From Verrucomicrobiota bacterium (GTDB taxonomy: Bacteria > Verrucomicrobiota > Verrucomicrobiia > Opitutales > Coraliomargaritaceae): DNA of 40,000 nucleotides. Position 1 is the first letter of the stretch; every line of letters starts with the position of its first letter. The notes under the pieces are model-generated. The model was not told where the DNA came from, ran no database searches, and worked only from the letters and a program-made list of their open reading frames with translations. Location: the NCBI GenBank assembly GCA_009937095.1, contig JAACDB010000002.1, positions 1 to 40,000 on the forward strand. The letters run 5' to 3'. Below, piece after piece: positions 11,161 through 19,734 of the stretch. The translations under genes and the position numbers were made by a program.

Positions 11161-12261
11161 ATGTCCGACCTAAAAACTCTCCCCTTACACGCCTTTCACG
11201 AAGCCAAAGGTGCCCGCTTCGTAGATTTTGGCGGTTGGAATATGCCAGTCCAGTACAGCGGGATTCTTGAGGAACATCGGTCTGTACGTGAAGCTGCAGG
11301 TCTCTTTGACGTAAGCCATATGGGCGAATTTCAGGTGCAAGGCGCACAAGCCGCCGACTTTCTCGACCACCTGCTGGTCAACCGCATCGCAACGGCCCCA
11401 AACGGCAAGGCCATTTACTCGCCGATGTGCCAACCGGATGGCGGCGTAGTGGATGACCTCATCGTGTATCGTTGCAGTGAAAATGACTTCCTTTTATGCG
11501 TGAACGCCTCCAATCGCGCCAAGGATCTAAAATGGATTCAGGCACAAGCCGCCGCCAGTGGCATGGCGGTTACAGTGGAGGATCAATCCTCGCATTTTGC
11601 TCTCTTGGCAGTGCAAGGACCGAAGGCAGGCGAAATCATGAGCGGGACAGGGATAAGCAGCGCGGCCACCTTGGGGCGTTTTCGTCATGCGACGAAAAAT
11701 TTTGCGGGCCATGAGATCCGCATTGCCCGCACAGGCTATACCGGAGAAGACGGATTTGAAATTTATATTCCGGTGGCAGGAGCAGAAACGGTAGCGGAGG
11801 CACTCTACGTAGCGGGGCAAGCCCACGGCCTACAACTTTGCGGACTCGGTTCGCGGGACAGTCTGCGCCTAGAGGCGGGGCTTCCACTTTATGGGCATGA
11901 ATTAAGCGATTGCATCAGTCCCTTAGAAGCGGGATTGGATTGGACCGTTAAATTGGAAAAGGAGGATTTTATTGGAAAAGCGGCACTGGCTGCACAGACT
12001 GAGGCAGGCATACCGCGCCGAATGGTTTATTTCAAACTGGAAGGGCGCCGCATTGCGCGGGCGGAAACAGAGGTCCTTAATTCCGAGGGTGAATCGGTTG
12101 GCATAGTGTGTTCCGGCACGCTTTCTCCCATCTTGAATGCCCCGATCGGAAGTGCTCTTGTGCGAGGTGACAGCGCCGAAGCAGAGCTACACATTGATTT
12201 ACGGGGTCACAAGGTAGCGCTGGAAGTGGCGCAACCTCCCCTACACAAGGCGGCGATCTAA
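11161..12261 (+). CDS. gcvT: Aminomethyltransferase, glycine cleavage T protein
   Basis: GcvT moves the aminomethyl carbon from H protein to tetrahydrofolate, releasing ammonia. The 366-residue protein has the family N-terminus ([26 protein letters not shown] split over residues 7-32), FDVSHMGE, the conserved Asp in [11 protein letters not shown] near residue 100, [12 protein letters not shown], and the C-terminal barrel ([16 protein letters not shown]). Length is normal. It is paired divergently with gcvP. Neither gcvH nor the lipoamide dehydrogenase gene lies in the window, so the H and L components must come from elsewhere. Confidence 0.96.
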   Translation: MSDLKTLPLHAFHEAKGARFVDFGGWNMPVQYSGILEEHRSVREAAGLFDVSHMGEFQVQGAQAADFLDHLLVNRIATAPNGKAIYSPMCQPDGGVVDDLIVYRCSENDFLLCVNASNRAKDLKWIQAQAAASGMAVTVEDQSSHFALLAVQGPKAGEIMSGTGISSAATLGRFRHATKNFAGHEIRIARTGYTGEDGFEIYIPVAGAETVAEALYVAGQAHGLQLCGLGSRDSLRLEAGLPLYGHELSDCISPLEAGLDWTVKLEKEDFIGKAALAAQTEAGIPRRMVYFKLEGRRIARAETEVLNSEGESVGIVCSGTLSPILNAPIGSALVRGDSAEAELHIDLRGHKVALEVAQPPLHKAAI

Positions 12262-12283
12262 GTAGCAACTTCACGTTACTGGA

Positions 12284-12314
12284 TTGACAGAATCGCTCCT
12301 ACAATTGCTATAAC
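12284..12314 (+). promoter_or_regulatory. Predicted promoter of the ketoacyl synthase-ACP-oxidoreductase cluster
   Basis: A perfect TTGACA (12284-12289) and TATAAC (12309-12314, preceded by TGC) with a long 19-bp spacer. The -10 ends 13 bp before ATG 12328, predicting a leader of about seven bases. It lies downstream of gcvT and would drive the three-gene cluster independently. Confidence 0.45.
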
Positions 12315-12327
12315 CTTTCCTTTAAAG

Positions 12328-13563
12328 ATGGAACTCGACCGCATTGTAATTACAGGCCTTGGCCTCACCGCCCCCAATGGCAACAACCTGGAGGAATTTC
12401 GGGCGAACCTGCTTGCGGGGATTGGGCACGTGCAATCCATTGAGATGCGCTATATGGGGCAGGTGCCTGCGGGGGTCTGTAATTTTGACCCCAAGCAATA
12501 CCAATCGCGCAAGGAATTACGTGTGGGCACGCGCGCAGGCAGCATCGCAATCTACTGTGCACACGAAGCCATCAAGCATAGCGGACTGGATTTTGAGGGG
12601 TTTGATAAATCACGCATTGGGGTCTACGTTGGCACGACCGAGCACGGAAATGTTGAGACCGAGAATGAAGTTTATAATATTTCCCAGTTTAACTATGATG
12701 TGCGCTACTGGACGCATCACCACAATCCACGCACCGTGGCGAACAATCCTGCCGGTGAGATAACTATCAACACCGGCATCACGGGTCCCCATTACACCAT
12801 CGGGGCGGCCTGCGCTGCAGGTAACGCCGGACTGATCCAAGCGGTGCAAATGTTGCGTTTGGGAGAAGTGGACTTTGCCCTCGCGGGGGGCGTCAGCGAA
12901 AGTATTCAGACCTTTGGCATTTTTGCGGGCTTTAAAAGCCAAGGTGCCCTTGCAGAGCATGCCGATCCCAACAAAGCGAGCCGTCCTTTCGACAAAAGCC
13001 GCAATGGCATTGTGGTCTCAGAGGGTGGCGCGATTTATTGCCTCGAGCGTTTGAGCGATGCGCAGGCGCGCGGTGCCACCATCCTGGGCGAGATTGCAGG
13101 TTACCGGATCAATTCCGACGCCAGCGATTACGTACTGCCCAATCCAGAGCGGCAGGCCGAATGTATGCGCCAGGCCCTGACCTCAGCGGGCATGGAACCG
13201 TCCGATATTGATATTGTGAATACCCATGCCACTTCAACGCCACAGGGTGACATTCAGGAAATCAAGGCAGTTGCAGAGGTCTTTGGGGAATGCCCCAACA
13301 CCTACGTGAATAACACCAAGAGCTACATCGGACATGCCATGGGGGCCGCCGGAGCCCTGGAACTCGCCGGAAACCTACCCTCTTTCCAGGACAATTTCAT
13401 TCACCCCACCATCAACATCGACGAACTGGATCCGGAATGCGCCCTCCCCAATCTTGTGGTAAATAAACCCCTCAAGGTTGACGCAGTTAAAGTAATCTTT
13501 AACAATTCTTTTGGGATGCTTGGGATCAATTCAGCGCTAATCGTGAAAAAATTTGAATCCTGA
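12328..13563 (+). CDS. Beta-ketoacyl-ACP synthase, FabF-like (specialised)
   Basis: A 411-residue thiolase-fold condensing enzyme that would extend an acyl chain by decarboxylative condensation with malonyl-ACP. The Cys-His-His triad and lysine are intact: Cys162 (GAACAAGNAG), His300 (NTHATSTPQGD), Lys331 and His336 (KSYIGHAMGAAG). The CAAGNAG loop and the sequence around residues 100-150, rich in Asn, Tyr and His, differ from ordinary housekeeping FabF. Together with the following ACP and FAD oxidoreductase, this points to a dedicated pathway, not general fatty acid synthesis. The product is unknown. FabF (KAS II) itself is the alternative. Confidence 0.87.
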   Translation: MELDRIVITGLGLTAPNGNNLEEFRANLLAGIGHVQSIEMRYMGQVPAGVCNFDPKQYQSRKELRVGTRAGSIAIYCAHEAIKHSGLDFEGFDKSRIGVYVGTTEHGNVETENEVYNISQFNYDVRYWTHHHNPRTVANNPAGEITINTGITGPHYTIGAACAAGNAGLIQAVQMLRLGEVDFALAGGVSESIQTFGIFAGFKSQGALAEHADPNKASRPFDKSRNGIVVSEGGAIYCLERLSDAQARGATILGEIAGYRINSDASDYVLPNPERQAECMRQALTSAGMEPSDIDIVNTHATSTPQGDIQEIKAVAEVFGECPNTYVNNTKSYIGHAMGAAGALELAGNLPSFQDNFIHPTINIDELDPECALPNLVVNKPLKVDAVKVIFNNSFGMLGINSALIVKKFES

Positions 13564-13601
13564 GTCTTGCACCCGCCGCCCTTAACCCTCATTCCAAGAG
13601 C

Positions 13602-13853
13602 ATGACCGAAGATCAGGTAAAACAAATAGTTATTGATATCATCAACGAAATCGCCCCCGACGAAGACACCGGCGATATAAAACACGAGGTCGCCCTTCGG
13701 GAACAGATGGATCTCGATTCCATGGATTTCCTCGATATCGTTATGGAATTGCGCAAGCAACACGGTATCGAAGTCCCGGAAGCAGACTACCCCGAATTGG
13801 CTTCCCTCCAGAGCTGCGCGGATTACCTGACCCCGAAATTCAACGCCAAGTAG
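13602..13853 (+). CDS. Acyl carrier protein
   Basis: An 83-residue four-helix carrier protein. The phosphopantetheine attachment site is Ser40 in DLDSMDFLDIV; DSM instead of the housekeeping DSL is common in specialised carriers. It is acidic in the first helices, as expected. It lies 38 bp after the ketoacyl synthase and 30 bp before the oxidoreductase, so it is probably the dedicated carrier for the chain that these two enzymes handle. Confidence 0.9.
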   Translation: MTEDQVKQIVIDIINEIAPDEDTGDIKHEVALREQMDLDSMDFLDIVMELRKQHGIEVPEADYPELASLQSCADYLTPKFNAK

Positions 13854-13883
13854 GCGTAACTGCCAAGCTCAGGCGTTTTAGGT

Positions 13884-15314
13884 ATGGCTGCCCCCTCCCT
13901 TCCGCAAACGCATTACGAGACCATTATCATTGGTGCGGGGATGGCTGGACTGGCGGCTGGTATTCGCCTTGCCTTAGCTGGGCGCGAAGTACTCATCTTA
14001 GAACGCCACAATGCCTCGGGCGGGCTCAATTCCTTTTATAGTATTGAGGGTCGTAAATATGACGTTGGGCTTCACGCCATGACCAATTACGTGCCCAAAG
14101 GCACCAAAGGCACTCCCCTCATCAAACTTTTACGGCAACTGCGGATTCCCTACGATGCCCTTGACCTGTGCCCGCAATACGGGTCGCGCATCGCCTTCCC
14201 CAGCTGCGGGCTGCGTTTTTCAAATGACTTCGCCTTATTGGAGTCCGAGGTCGCGGCAAATTTCCCGGATCAGATCGATGGATTCCGGACGCTCGCATCC
14301 GAGATCCGCGAAATGAACCCTTTTCAATTGGAGGGAGGCCGTGCGTCTGCCCGCGAGGCCGTCCAAAGGCATATTAACGATCCCCTACTGGAGGATATGA
14401 TTTTTTGCCCGGTGATGTATTACGGGAGCGCCGAGGAACACGATATGGATTACGGGCAGTTTGCCATCATGTTCCGTTCCTTGTTTTTTGAAGGCTTTGC
14501 CCGTCCTTTTGAAGGAGTGCGGGTGGTTATCCGTTTACTCCAGGATCAATTCCGCAGCCTTGGAGGGCTTCGAAAAATGAAGTGCGGGGTGCGCAGCATT
14601 CACGCCGAAAAAGGCCGGGCGACCGCCCTAACACTCGATGACGTAACCCGCCTCAGCGCCAACCGCGTGCTCTCAACCGCAGGCTCGGTCGAGACAACAC
14701 GCCTTTGCGACGATCAAAACGAGGATGCCCAAGCGGGTAATATGGGCCAACTTTCCTTCAGTGAGACTATTACCGCCTTTGAGGGACAACCGAAGGAACT
14801 TGGCTGGGAGGACACCATTATCTTTTTCAATACCCGCGAGCGCTTTCATTACGCCCGCGTGCCTTCCAGCGAAGAAGTGGATCCCACCAGCGGGGTGATT
14901 TGTTTACCAAACAATTACGACTACGGGGACGACCGACAACTCGAGGAAGGCTTCCTGCGCGTGACTGCAATGGCGAATCACGACGACTGGTGTGCGCTCA
15001 ATGAGCAGGACTATACCGCACGGAAGGAGTATTGGTATGCGCAACTCATGCAGGTCGCGCTGGCGCAATTACCCGCCCTGCCCGATGGGAAAAATTTTGG
15101 CGAGCGCATCCTGGCAAAGGATATGTTCACTCCTCGCACGGTTCGAAAATTCACAGGGCATCTCAATGGCGCAATCTATGGCGCCACCGACAAACAAAAA
15201 GACGGCACTACCCATTTAGAGAATCTCTACCTTGCGGGAACCGATCAGGGCTTCCTCGGAATCACCGGTGCCATGCTCAGTGGCATCTCGATCGCCATCC
15301 GCTACCTTCTTTAG
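13884..15314 (+). CDS. CrtI/phytoene-desaturase-like FAD oxidoreductase
   Basis: A 476-residue flavoprotein. The N-terminal dinucleotide-binding motif IIIGAGMAGLAAGIRLA begins near residue 15 and is followed by the GGLNSFYSIEGRKYDVGLH segment typical of the phytoene desaturase, carotenoid isomerase and retinol saturase superfamily. The C-terminal FAD-contact motif is LYLAGTDQGFLGITGAMLSGI. Such enzymes introduce, isomerise or reduce C=C bonds in long hydrocarbon chains. No phytoene synthase or other carotenoid gene is nearby. The ACP and ketoacyl synthase just upstream suggest that the substrate is an acyl-ACP or derived lipid. It is convergent with the HIT gene, 11 bp away. Confidence 0.85.
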   Translation: MAAPSLPQTHYETIIIGAGMAGLAAGIRLALAGREVLILERHNASGGLNSFYSIEGRKYDVGLHAMTNYVPKGTKGTPLIKLLRQLRIPYDALDLCPQYGSRIAFPSCGLRFSNDFALLESEVAANFPDQIDGFRTLASEIREMNPFQLEGGRASAREAVQRHINDPLLEDMIFCPVMYYGSAEEHDMDYGQFAIMFRSLFFEGFARPFEGVRVVIRLLQDQFRSLGGLRKMKCGVRSIHAEKGRATALTLDDVTRLSANRVLSTAGSVETTRLCDDQNEDAQAGNMGQLSFSETITAFEGQPKELGWEDTIIFFNTRERFHYARVPSSEEVDPTSGVICLPNNYDYGDDRQLEEGFLRVTAMANHDDWCALNEQDYTARKEYWYAQLMQVALAQLPALPDGKNFGERILAKDMFTPRTVRKFTGHLNGAIYGATDKQKDGTTHLENLYLAGTDQGFLGITGAMLSGISIAIRYLL

Positions 15315-15325
15315 TAGGCGCGTGC

Positions 15326-15670
15326 TCAACCCGGAGGCCACTCCAGCGAGCGTCCACCGAGAAGGTGGACGTGTAGATGGGGCACGGTTTCGCCTCCATC
15401 AGAACCGTTATTGATCACGATCCGGAAACCCTCCGCAAGATGCAGCTTTTTGGCGATGGCAGCAGCGGTTAAAAGGAGATGTCCCAAAGTGGATTGATCA
15501 CCGCTCTCCGCCTCAGCGATACGCGGGATCGGCTTTTTGGGAATGATCAGACAATGTACGGGCGCCTGCGGATCGATATCGTGAATGACAATGCAGTGCT
15601 CGTCTTCATACTCAATCGATGCCGGGATTTCACGGGCAAGGATCTTCTCAAAAAGGGTGCTTTCGCTCAT
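15326..15670 (-). CDS. HIT family protein (HINT-like nucleotide hydrolase)
   Basis: A 114-residue histidine-triad protein. The active site HLHVHLLGGR has the three histidines at 98, 100 and 102, and the N-terminus FEKILAREIPASIEYED is that of Hint-type phosphoramidases, which hydrolyse AMP-lysine or AMP-NH2-like compounds. The physiological substrate is unknown. It follows the unrecognised 161-residue gene after 14 bp and is probably cotranscribed with it. Confidence 0.94.
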   Translation of the reverse strand: MSESTLFEKILAREIPASIEYEDEHCIVIHDIDPQAPVHCLIIPKKPIPRIAEAESGDQSTLGHLLLTAAAIAKKLHLAEGFRIVINNGSDGGETVPHLHVHLLGGRSLEWPPG

Positions 15671-15684
15671 CGCTTTACTGCAGC

Positions 15685-16170
15685 CTAAATCACCACGACC
15701 TGCAAGTTAGAACCCCGGGAAGCCCAAGCACAGGCGAGCCCGTCAATCGAATCGCAAACACGCTGATACTCTAACTGGCGGGAACGGGTCCAGTAAGTGC
15801 CGGCAGGGCTGAGTGCTTCGCGCAATCCGGTCACCAGCAGGAGCGCGGCACGGCGTCCGGCAAGTTCACGCATGCGGAAAACGATTTCCGAGCGCAGCCA
15901 AAGCGGGTCACAGGCTTGTCCCTCGGGGATATGCCAATGGCGTGAGGCCATACGGGCCTCCGGTTGGTCACCCAAATGCAAACGCGCCAACTCGCGCGCA
16001 CAATGCCCAACGCTTGGAGCGGTCTTTTTTTCCGAACTGCGGGCCTGTTCGTCACTGAAGAAATCAAGCGCGCGGCGGGCATGCGCGGCGCGTTCGGGAT
16101 CGGAAGCCGCAGCACGGGCGAGCACTTCGTTTAGGGTGCGGAGTTGCTCAACTGGATCGCGGGAAGGCAT
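15685..16170 (-). CDS. Hypothetical protein, unrecognised
   Basis: A 161-residue protein I do not recognise. It has no signal peptide and no membrane helix, is rich in Ala and Arg, and reads as mostly helical in the first 70 residues. A central SRHWHIPEGQACDPLWLRSE segment and a C-terminal YQRVCDSIDGLACAW segment look like the conserved core, with three cysteines in total. Composition matches the neighbouring genes, and it sits 14 bp upstream of the HIT gene on the same strand, which supports a real gene. No function can be assigned. Confidence 0.7.
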   Translation of the reverse strand: MPSRDPVEQLRTLNEVLARAAASDPERAAHARRALDFFSDEQARSSEKKTAPSVGHCARELARLHLGDQPEARMASRHWHIPEGQACDPLWLRSEIVFRMRELAGRRAALLLVTGLREALSPAGTYWTRSRQLEYQRVCDSIDGLACAWASRGSNLQVVVI

Positions 16171-16239
16171 CGGGTGTATGCAATTAAGAAAGCAGGATGG
16201 TGGGAAGCTTAAATAACTTTTATACCTTGCACACCAAGG

Positions 16240-16692
16240 CTACCCTTCTTCCAGAGCATTGATTTCACGGGCAAGTTCTGCGAGGTCGCGAAAATCTTTA
16301 TATACGGAAGCGTAACGAACATAAGCAATTTTATCGAGGCGCTTGAGGCGTTCCATGATTTGCTCACCGACGGCACGGGCGGGGATTTCATGATCGTGCT
16401 CACGTTCCAGCGCGGCGAGAACATCGGCAACGAGCATCTCAATCTGCATCGCATCAATGGGGCGTTTTTCAACCGCCTTCTTGAGCCCATTAAGCATTTT
16501 ACTGCGGTCAAAATCCTCGCGGCGTCCATCTCGTTTGACGATTTGAAGATCTGCGCGAAGGACTTCCTCAATAGTAGAAAAGCGGGCTCCACAGTCCAGG
16601 CATTCGCGACGGCGACGGATGGAGGTCTCGTTTTTACCGGTGCGGGTATCGAGAACCTTGGTTTCGAGGGAGGTGCATTTTGGACAGCGCAT
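16240..16692 (-). CDS. nrdR: Transcriptional repressor NrdR
   Basis: NrdR senses ATP/dATP and represses ribonucleotide reductase genes. The 150-residue protein has the N-terminal zinc ribbon with Cys3, Cys6, Cys31 and Cys34 (MRCPKC and CLDC), with the RRRREC segment between, and then an ATP-cone domain ([22 protein letters not shown] split about residues 52-73). Length is standard. The 5' leader contains a perfect 6-bp inverted repeat 10 bp before the ATG (16702-16716). No nrd structural gene is in the window. Confidence 0.96.
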   Translation of the reverse strand: MRCPKCTSLETKVLDTRTGKNETSIRRRRECLDCGARFSTIEEVLRADLQIVKRDGRREDFDRSKMLNGLKKAVEKRPIDAMQIEMLVADVLAALEREHDHEIPARAVGEQIMERLKRLDKIAYVRYASVYKDFRDLAELAREINALEEG

Positions 16693-16701
16693 AATTTGAA
16701 T

Positions 16702-16716
16702 GGTCTATCTTAGACC
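16702..16716. promoter_or_regulatory. Inverted repeat in the nrdR leader
   Basis: GGTCTA-TCT-TAGACC, a perfect 6-bp dyad with a 3-base centre, 10 bp upstream of the nrdR start. It may be an operator or a leader hairpin near the ribosome binding region. It does not resemble the AT-rich NrdR box. Confidence 0.4.
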
Positions 16717-16768
16717 GCAGCTGGGGACACTAGATGTAGTGCGAGCAAGGGGGCAAGCCCTATATTTA

Positions 16769-16785
16769 GTTGCTGCGTGAGCAAC
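16769..16785 (-). terminator. Possible terminator hairpin after trpG
   Basis: GTTGCT (16769-16774) and AGCAAC (16780-16785) form a 6-bp stem with a 5-base loop about 10 bp past the trpG stop. On the minus strand it is followed by TAAATATA, not by a T-run, so intrinsic termination would be weak. Confidence 0.35.
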
Positions 16786-16794
16786 GGTAGCCCC

Positions 16795-17358
16795 TTAAAG
16801 CTTCAGGAAATTTTCCAAAAGTTGCATTCCGGAGTCGGTTGCAATGGATTCCGGATGAAACTGGACGCCCCAAACGGGGAGCTCGCGATGCGCAAGACCC
16901 ATGATTTCACCGGCCTCGGTCTCTGCGGTAACCTTAAGGCAATCAGGCAAAGAGGCGCGCTCGACGATGAGCGAATGGTAACGGGTGGCTTCCATGGGAT
17001 GGGGAAGACCTTTGAAGAGGTCGCTGTCCTGATGTTTAACACGGCTGGTTTTACCATGCATGAGACGATCGGCGCGAACGACCTTTCCTCCAAAATGTTG
17101 ACCGACGCTTTGATGCCCAAGGCAGACTCCCAGCAAAGGAATTTCTCCGGCAAAGGCGCCAATCATTTCAAGACTGATGCCTGCTTCATTGGGAGAACAA
17201 GGCCCGGGCGAGATCATGATACGGTCGGGCTTGAGGGCGCGGGCCTCCTCAACCGAAATGGCATCATTGCGGAAAACTTGTTGCTCCACGCCAAGCTGAC
17301 CAAAGTATTGCACCAGATCATAAGTGAAGGAGTCGTAATTATCGATAACAAGTAGCAT
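16795..17358 (-). CDS. trpG: Anthranilate/aminodeoxychorismate synthase glutamine amidotransferase subunit
   Basis: This subunit supplies ammonia from glutamine to the chorismate-converting partner (TrpE or PabB). The 187-residue class I amidotransferase has the oxyanion motif [11 protein letters not shown], nucleophile Cys79 in LGVCLGHQ, and the His-Glu pair in VQFHPES. TrpG and PabA cannot be separated by sequence at this level, and many bacteria use one protein for both. Its place 12 bp downstream of trpB argues for tryptophan synthesis. No trpE or pabB is in the window. Confidence 0.93.
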   Translation of the reverse strand: MLLVIDNYDSFTYDLVQYFGQLGVEQQVFRNDAISVEEARALKPDRIMISPGPCSPNEAGISLEMIGAFAGEIPLLGVCLGHQSVGQHFGGKVVRADRLMHGKTSRVKHQDSDLFKGLPHPMEATRYHSLIVERASLPDCLKVTAETEAGEIMGLAHRELPVWGVQFHPESIATDSGMQLLENFLKL

Positions 17359-17370
17359 GGCTAAGAAATA

Positions 17371-18600
17371 TTAAAGATCACCCAGTACGCGAGCGGCTTC
17401 CTGCACATCCTTATCACCGCGACCACTGAGGTTGCCGATAATGATTTGATCCGGACCGAGCTCACGGGCGCGTTGCATGGTGTAAGCGATCCCGTGTGCC
17501 GTCTCAAGCGCGGGCACAATTCCTTCCACTGAGCACAGATCGCGAAACGCCTCAAGGGCTTCAGCATCGGTAGCATAACCAAAGTGGATACGGCCTTTTT
17601 CTTTATAGTAGGCATGCTCAGGGCCGACGGCTGCATAATCCAAACCGGCAGATACAGAATGAGTGAGATCAATTTGACCGTCTTCATTTTGGAGAATCCA
17701 GGTTTTAGCACCTTGCAGGACACCCAGACGACCCCCAGCGAAACGGGCGGCGTGATGCCCGCTCTTGATTTCGCGCCCGCCTGCCTCGACACCGGTCAGG
17801 CGCACTTGGGCATCCTTAAGGAAAGCGAAGAAAATACCAATGGCGTTCGAACCACCTCCCACACAAGCGGCAACTTCATCCGGCAAGCGCCCCGCTTTTT
17901 CAAGGATCTGGCGACGGGTTTCCTCGCCAATAACGCGGTGGAAATCGCGCACCATCATGGGAAAGGGATGCGCCCCAAGCGCGGAGCCGATGATGTAGTG
18001 CGTATGGCGGACGTTGGTGACCCAATCACGCATCGCTTCGTTCACTGCTTCCTTCAGGGTCTTTTGTCCGGCAGAAACACCGCGCACCTCCGCACCACAA
18101 AGACGCATGCGGTATACGTTGAGTTCCTGACGGCGCATATCTTCCTCGCCCATGTAGATGACGCAGTCGAACCCCATCTTAGCACACATGGCGGCAGTGG
18201 CGATACCGTGCTGCCCCGCACCGGTTTCGGCAATGATACGGGTCTTCCCCATCCGTTTGGCAAGGAGCGCCTGTCCCAAAGCATTGTTGATCTTATGCGC
18301 TCCAGTGTGAAGCAGGTCTTCGCGCTTGAGGTAGATTTGCGCTCCGCCGCAATGTTCGGTTAGTCGCTCGGCAAGGTAAAGATTGGTGGGGCGCCCGGCA
18401 AATTCGCGGAGGTGATGCTGAAGCTCCACCTCGAACTCAGGATCGCGGCGGGCCTCATGGTATGCCTCCGTCAGTTCAAAGAGCGGGGTCATGAGTGTCT
18501 CGGGGACGTACATCCCGCCATAGCTCCCAAAATGACCGCGCTCATCGGGCAGGGCCTCAGGGTCTATTTCCAATTCGCAGTTCTGTTCGGAGGATTCCAT
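17371..18600 (-). CDS. trpB: Tryptophan synthase beta chain
   Basis: TrpB condenses indole and serine to tryptophan with PLP. From ATG 18600 it has 409 residues. It shows [16 protein letters not shown], the substrate segment [15 protein letters not shown] with PLP lysine 103, ETGAGQHG, and the phosphate-binding GGGSNAIG. This is the standard TrpB1 form. A TTG three codons upstream also opens the frame, but ATG is preferred. It is followed by trpG and preceded by kdsB with a 33-bp gap. The usual partner trpA is not adjacent, so the trp pathway is dispersed here. Confidence 0.96.
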   Translation of the reverse strand: MESSEQNCELEIDPEALPDERGHFGSYGGMYVPETLMTPLFELTEAYHEARRDPEFEVELQHHLREFAGRPTNLYLAERLTEHCGGAQIYLKREDLLHTGAHKINNALGQALLAKRMGKTRIIAETGAGQHGIATAAMCAKMGFDCVIYMGEEDMRRQELNVYRMRLCGAEVRGVSAGQKTLKEAVNEAMRDWVTNVRHTHYIIGSALGAHPFPMMVRDFHRVIGEETRRQILEKAGRLPDEVAACVGGGSNAIGIFFAFLKDAQVRLTGVEAGGREIKSGHHAARFAGGRLGVLQGAKTWILQNEDGQIDLTHSVSAGLDYAAVGPEHAYYKEKGRIHFGYATDAEALEAFRDLCSVEGIVPALETAHGIAYTMQRARELGPDQIIIGNLSGRGDKDVQEAARVLGDL

Positions 18601-18633
18601 TATTAACAATTGGGCTTGGAGGAGCGTACTTTG

Positions 18634-19392
18634 TCAAGCGGGCAGCGCAGCTTCGAAACGGGCGATATCCTCCGGGGTGTCGATTCCGACACTGGGCTCA
18701 TCGGTGAGGGCAACGTGGATGCGGTAGCCATTTTCAAGGGCGCGAAGTTGCTCTAATTTTTCGCTTTGCTCATGCAGACCGGGTTCGAGTGTAGTGAATT
18801 CGCGAAGGAAATCCGCGCGGTAAGCATACAGCCCCAGATGGCGTAAGCATGCATGCGCTTTAAAAGCCGCAGCGTCGGGGCATGCTCCGCCTGAACGGTC
18901 GTAGGGTATGGGACTGCGGGAGAAATAGAGGGCAAACCCCGCATGGTCGCGCACGACTTTAACCTGATTGGGGTCGGCAAAATCGGCGGGATCAGTAAAA
19001 GGGGTCGCAAGAGTAGACATGGCAGCTTCGGTATTTTCAAGGCTGGTAGCGAGTGCCCGAATTTGGTCACCGGTCACCAAAGGTTCGTCTCCCTGAACAT
19101 TGATGACCGCGTCCGCCCCAACCGTTTGGTTTGCCTCAGCCAGACGATCTGTTCCTGAAGGGTGATCGGGGCTGGTAAGAATCGCTTCGAATCCTGCACT
19201 TTTTAAGCACTCAGCAAGTTCGGGGACGTCTACGGCAAAATAAAGCGGGAATTCGGGTGCCTCGGAACGAATGCGCTCGGCAGTCCAGAGGATGATGGGC
19301 TTGCCACGCACCTCGTAAAAGACCTTGCGCGGAAAACGCTGCGAGCTCACGCGGGCAGGACAAATAATAGAGGGTAATTTTGACATTTCCAT
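18634..19392 (-). CDS. kdsB: 3-deoxy-manno-octulosonate cytidylyltransferase
   Basis: KdsB activates KDO with CTP to CMP-KDO for the LPS inner core, in the cytoplasm. The 252-residue protein has the nucleotide motif [17 protein letters not shown] at residues 9-25, the substrate segment [14 protein letters not shown], and the metal-binding NVQGDEPLV. This is one of the clearest signs of a Gram-negative, LPS-bearing cell. ATG 19392 or ATG 19386 could start the protein. It is divergent from the rhodanese gene, with only 23 bp between the starts. Confidence 0.95.
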   Translation of the reverse strand: MEMSKLPSIICPARVSSQRFPRKVFYEVRGKPIILWTAERIRSEAPEFPLYFAVDVPELAECLKSAGFEAILTSPDHPSGTDRLAEANQTVGADAVINVQGDEPLVTGDQIRALATSLENTEAAMSTLATPFTDPADFADPNQVKVVRDHAGFALYFSRSPIPYDRSGGACPDAAAFKAHACLRHLGLYAYRADFLREFTTLEPGLHEQSEKLEQLRALENGYRIHVALTDEPSVGIDTPEDIARFEAALPA

Positions 19393-19415
19393 ATAATGTT
19401 CACAAAAACAGGACC

Positions 19416-19733
19416 ATGGACAAGGAAATCAGTGCGGCCGAGGCATCAAAATTATTCCGTAAGGGAGATAGTCTGCTACTGGATGTCCGTGAAGCCGATG
19501 AACTGGCGATTTGCTCGATTGCGGGCGCTAGGCATATTCCCATGATGGAAATACCCGAGCGTTTAGCTGAAATACCCAAGGAAGCCAAAGTGATCGTCTT
19601 TTGTCATCATGGAATGCGCAGCATGAAAGTGGTGCAATTTTTGAGCGCGCGGGGCTACGAGAGGGTCATTAATCTAAGCGGAGGCATTGACGCCTGGGCC
19701 ATTACGGTGGATCCGGAAATACCCCGCTACTGA
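19416..19733 (+). CDS. Single-domain rhodanese (sulfurtransferase)
   Basis: A 105-residue rhodanese-fold protein. The catalytic loop is CHHGMRS with the nucleophilic Cys near residue 68, followed by the WxI-type end segment [10 protein letters not shown]. Members carry persulfide sulfur in the cytoplasm; the acceptor is unknown. ATG 19416 was preferred over an upstream in-frame start inside the kdsB 5' end. It is preceded by AGGA, and a perfect TATAAT lies at 19392-19397 with no clear -35. The stop lies one base from the stop of the convergent cyclase gene. Confidence 0.9.
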   Translation: MDKEISAAEASKLFRKGDSLLLDVREADELAICSIAGARHIPMMEIPERLAEIPKEAKVIVFCHHGMRSMKVVQFLSARGYERVINLSGGIDAWAITVDPEIPRY

Positions 19734-19734
19734 T

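Noticed and set aside
16777-17355. A 192-codon plus-strand frame over trpG, and 17584-18363 over trpB
   Set aside because: Opposite strand of clear enzymes with complete active sites; no recognisable protein features in the mirror frames.
19381-19397. TTGACA with TATAAT near the rhodanese start as a promoter pair
   Set aside because: Only about six bases separate the two, so they cannot be a -35/-10 pair; only the TATAAT is retained as a possible -10.
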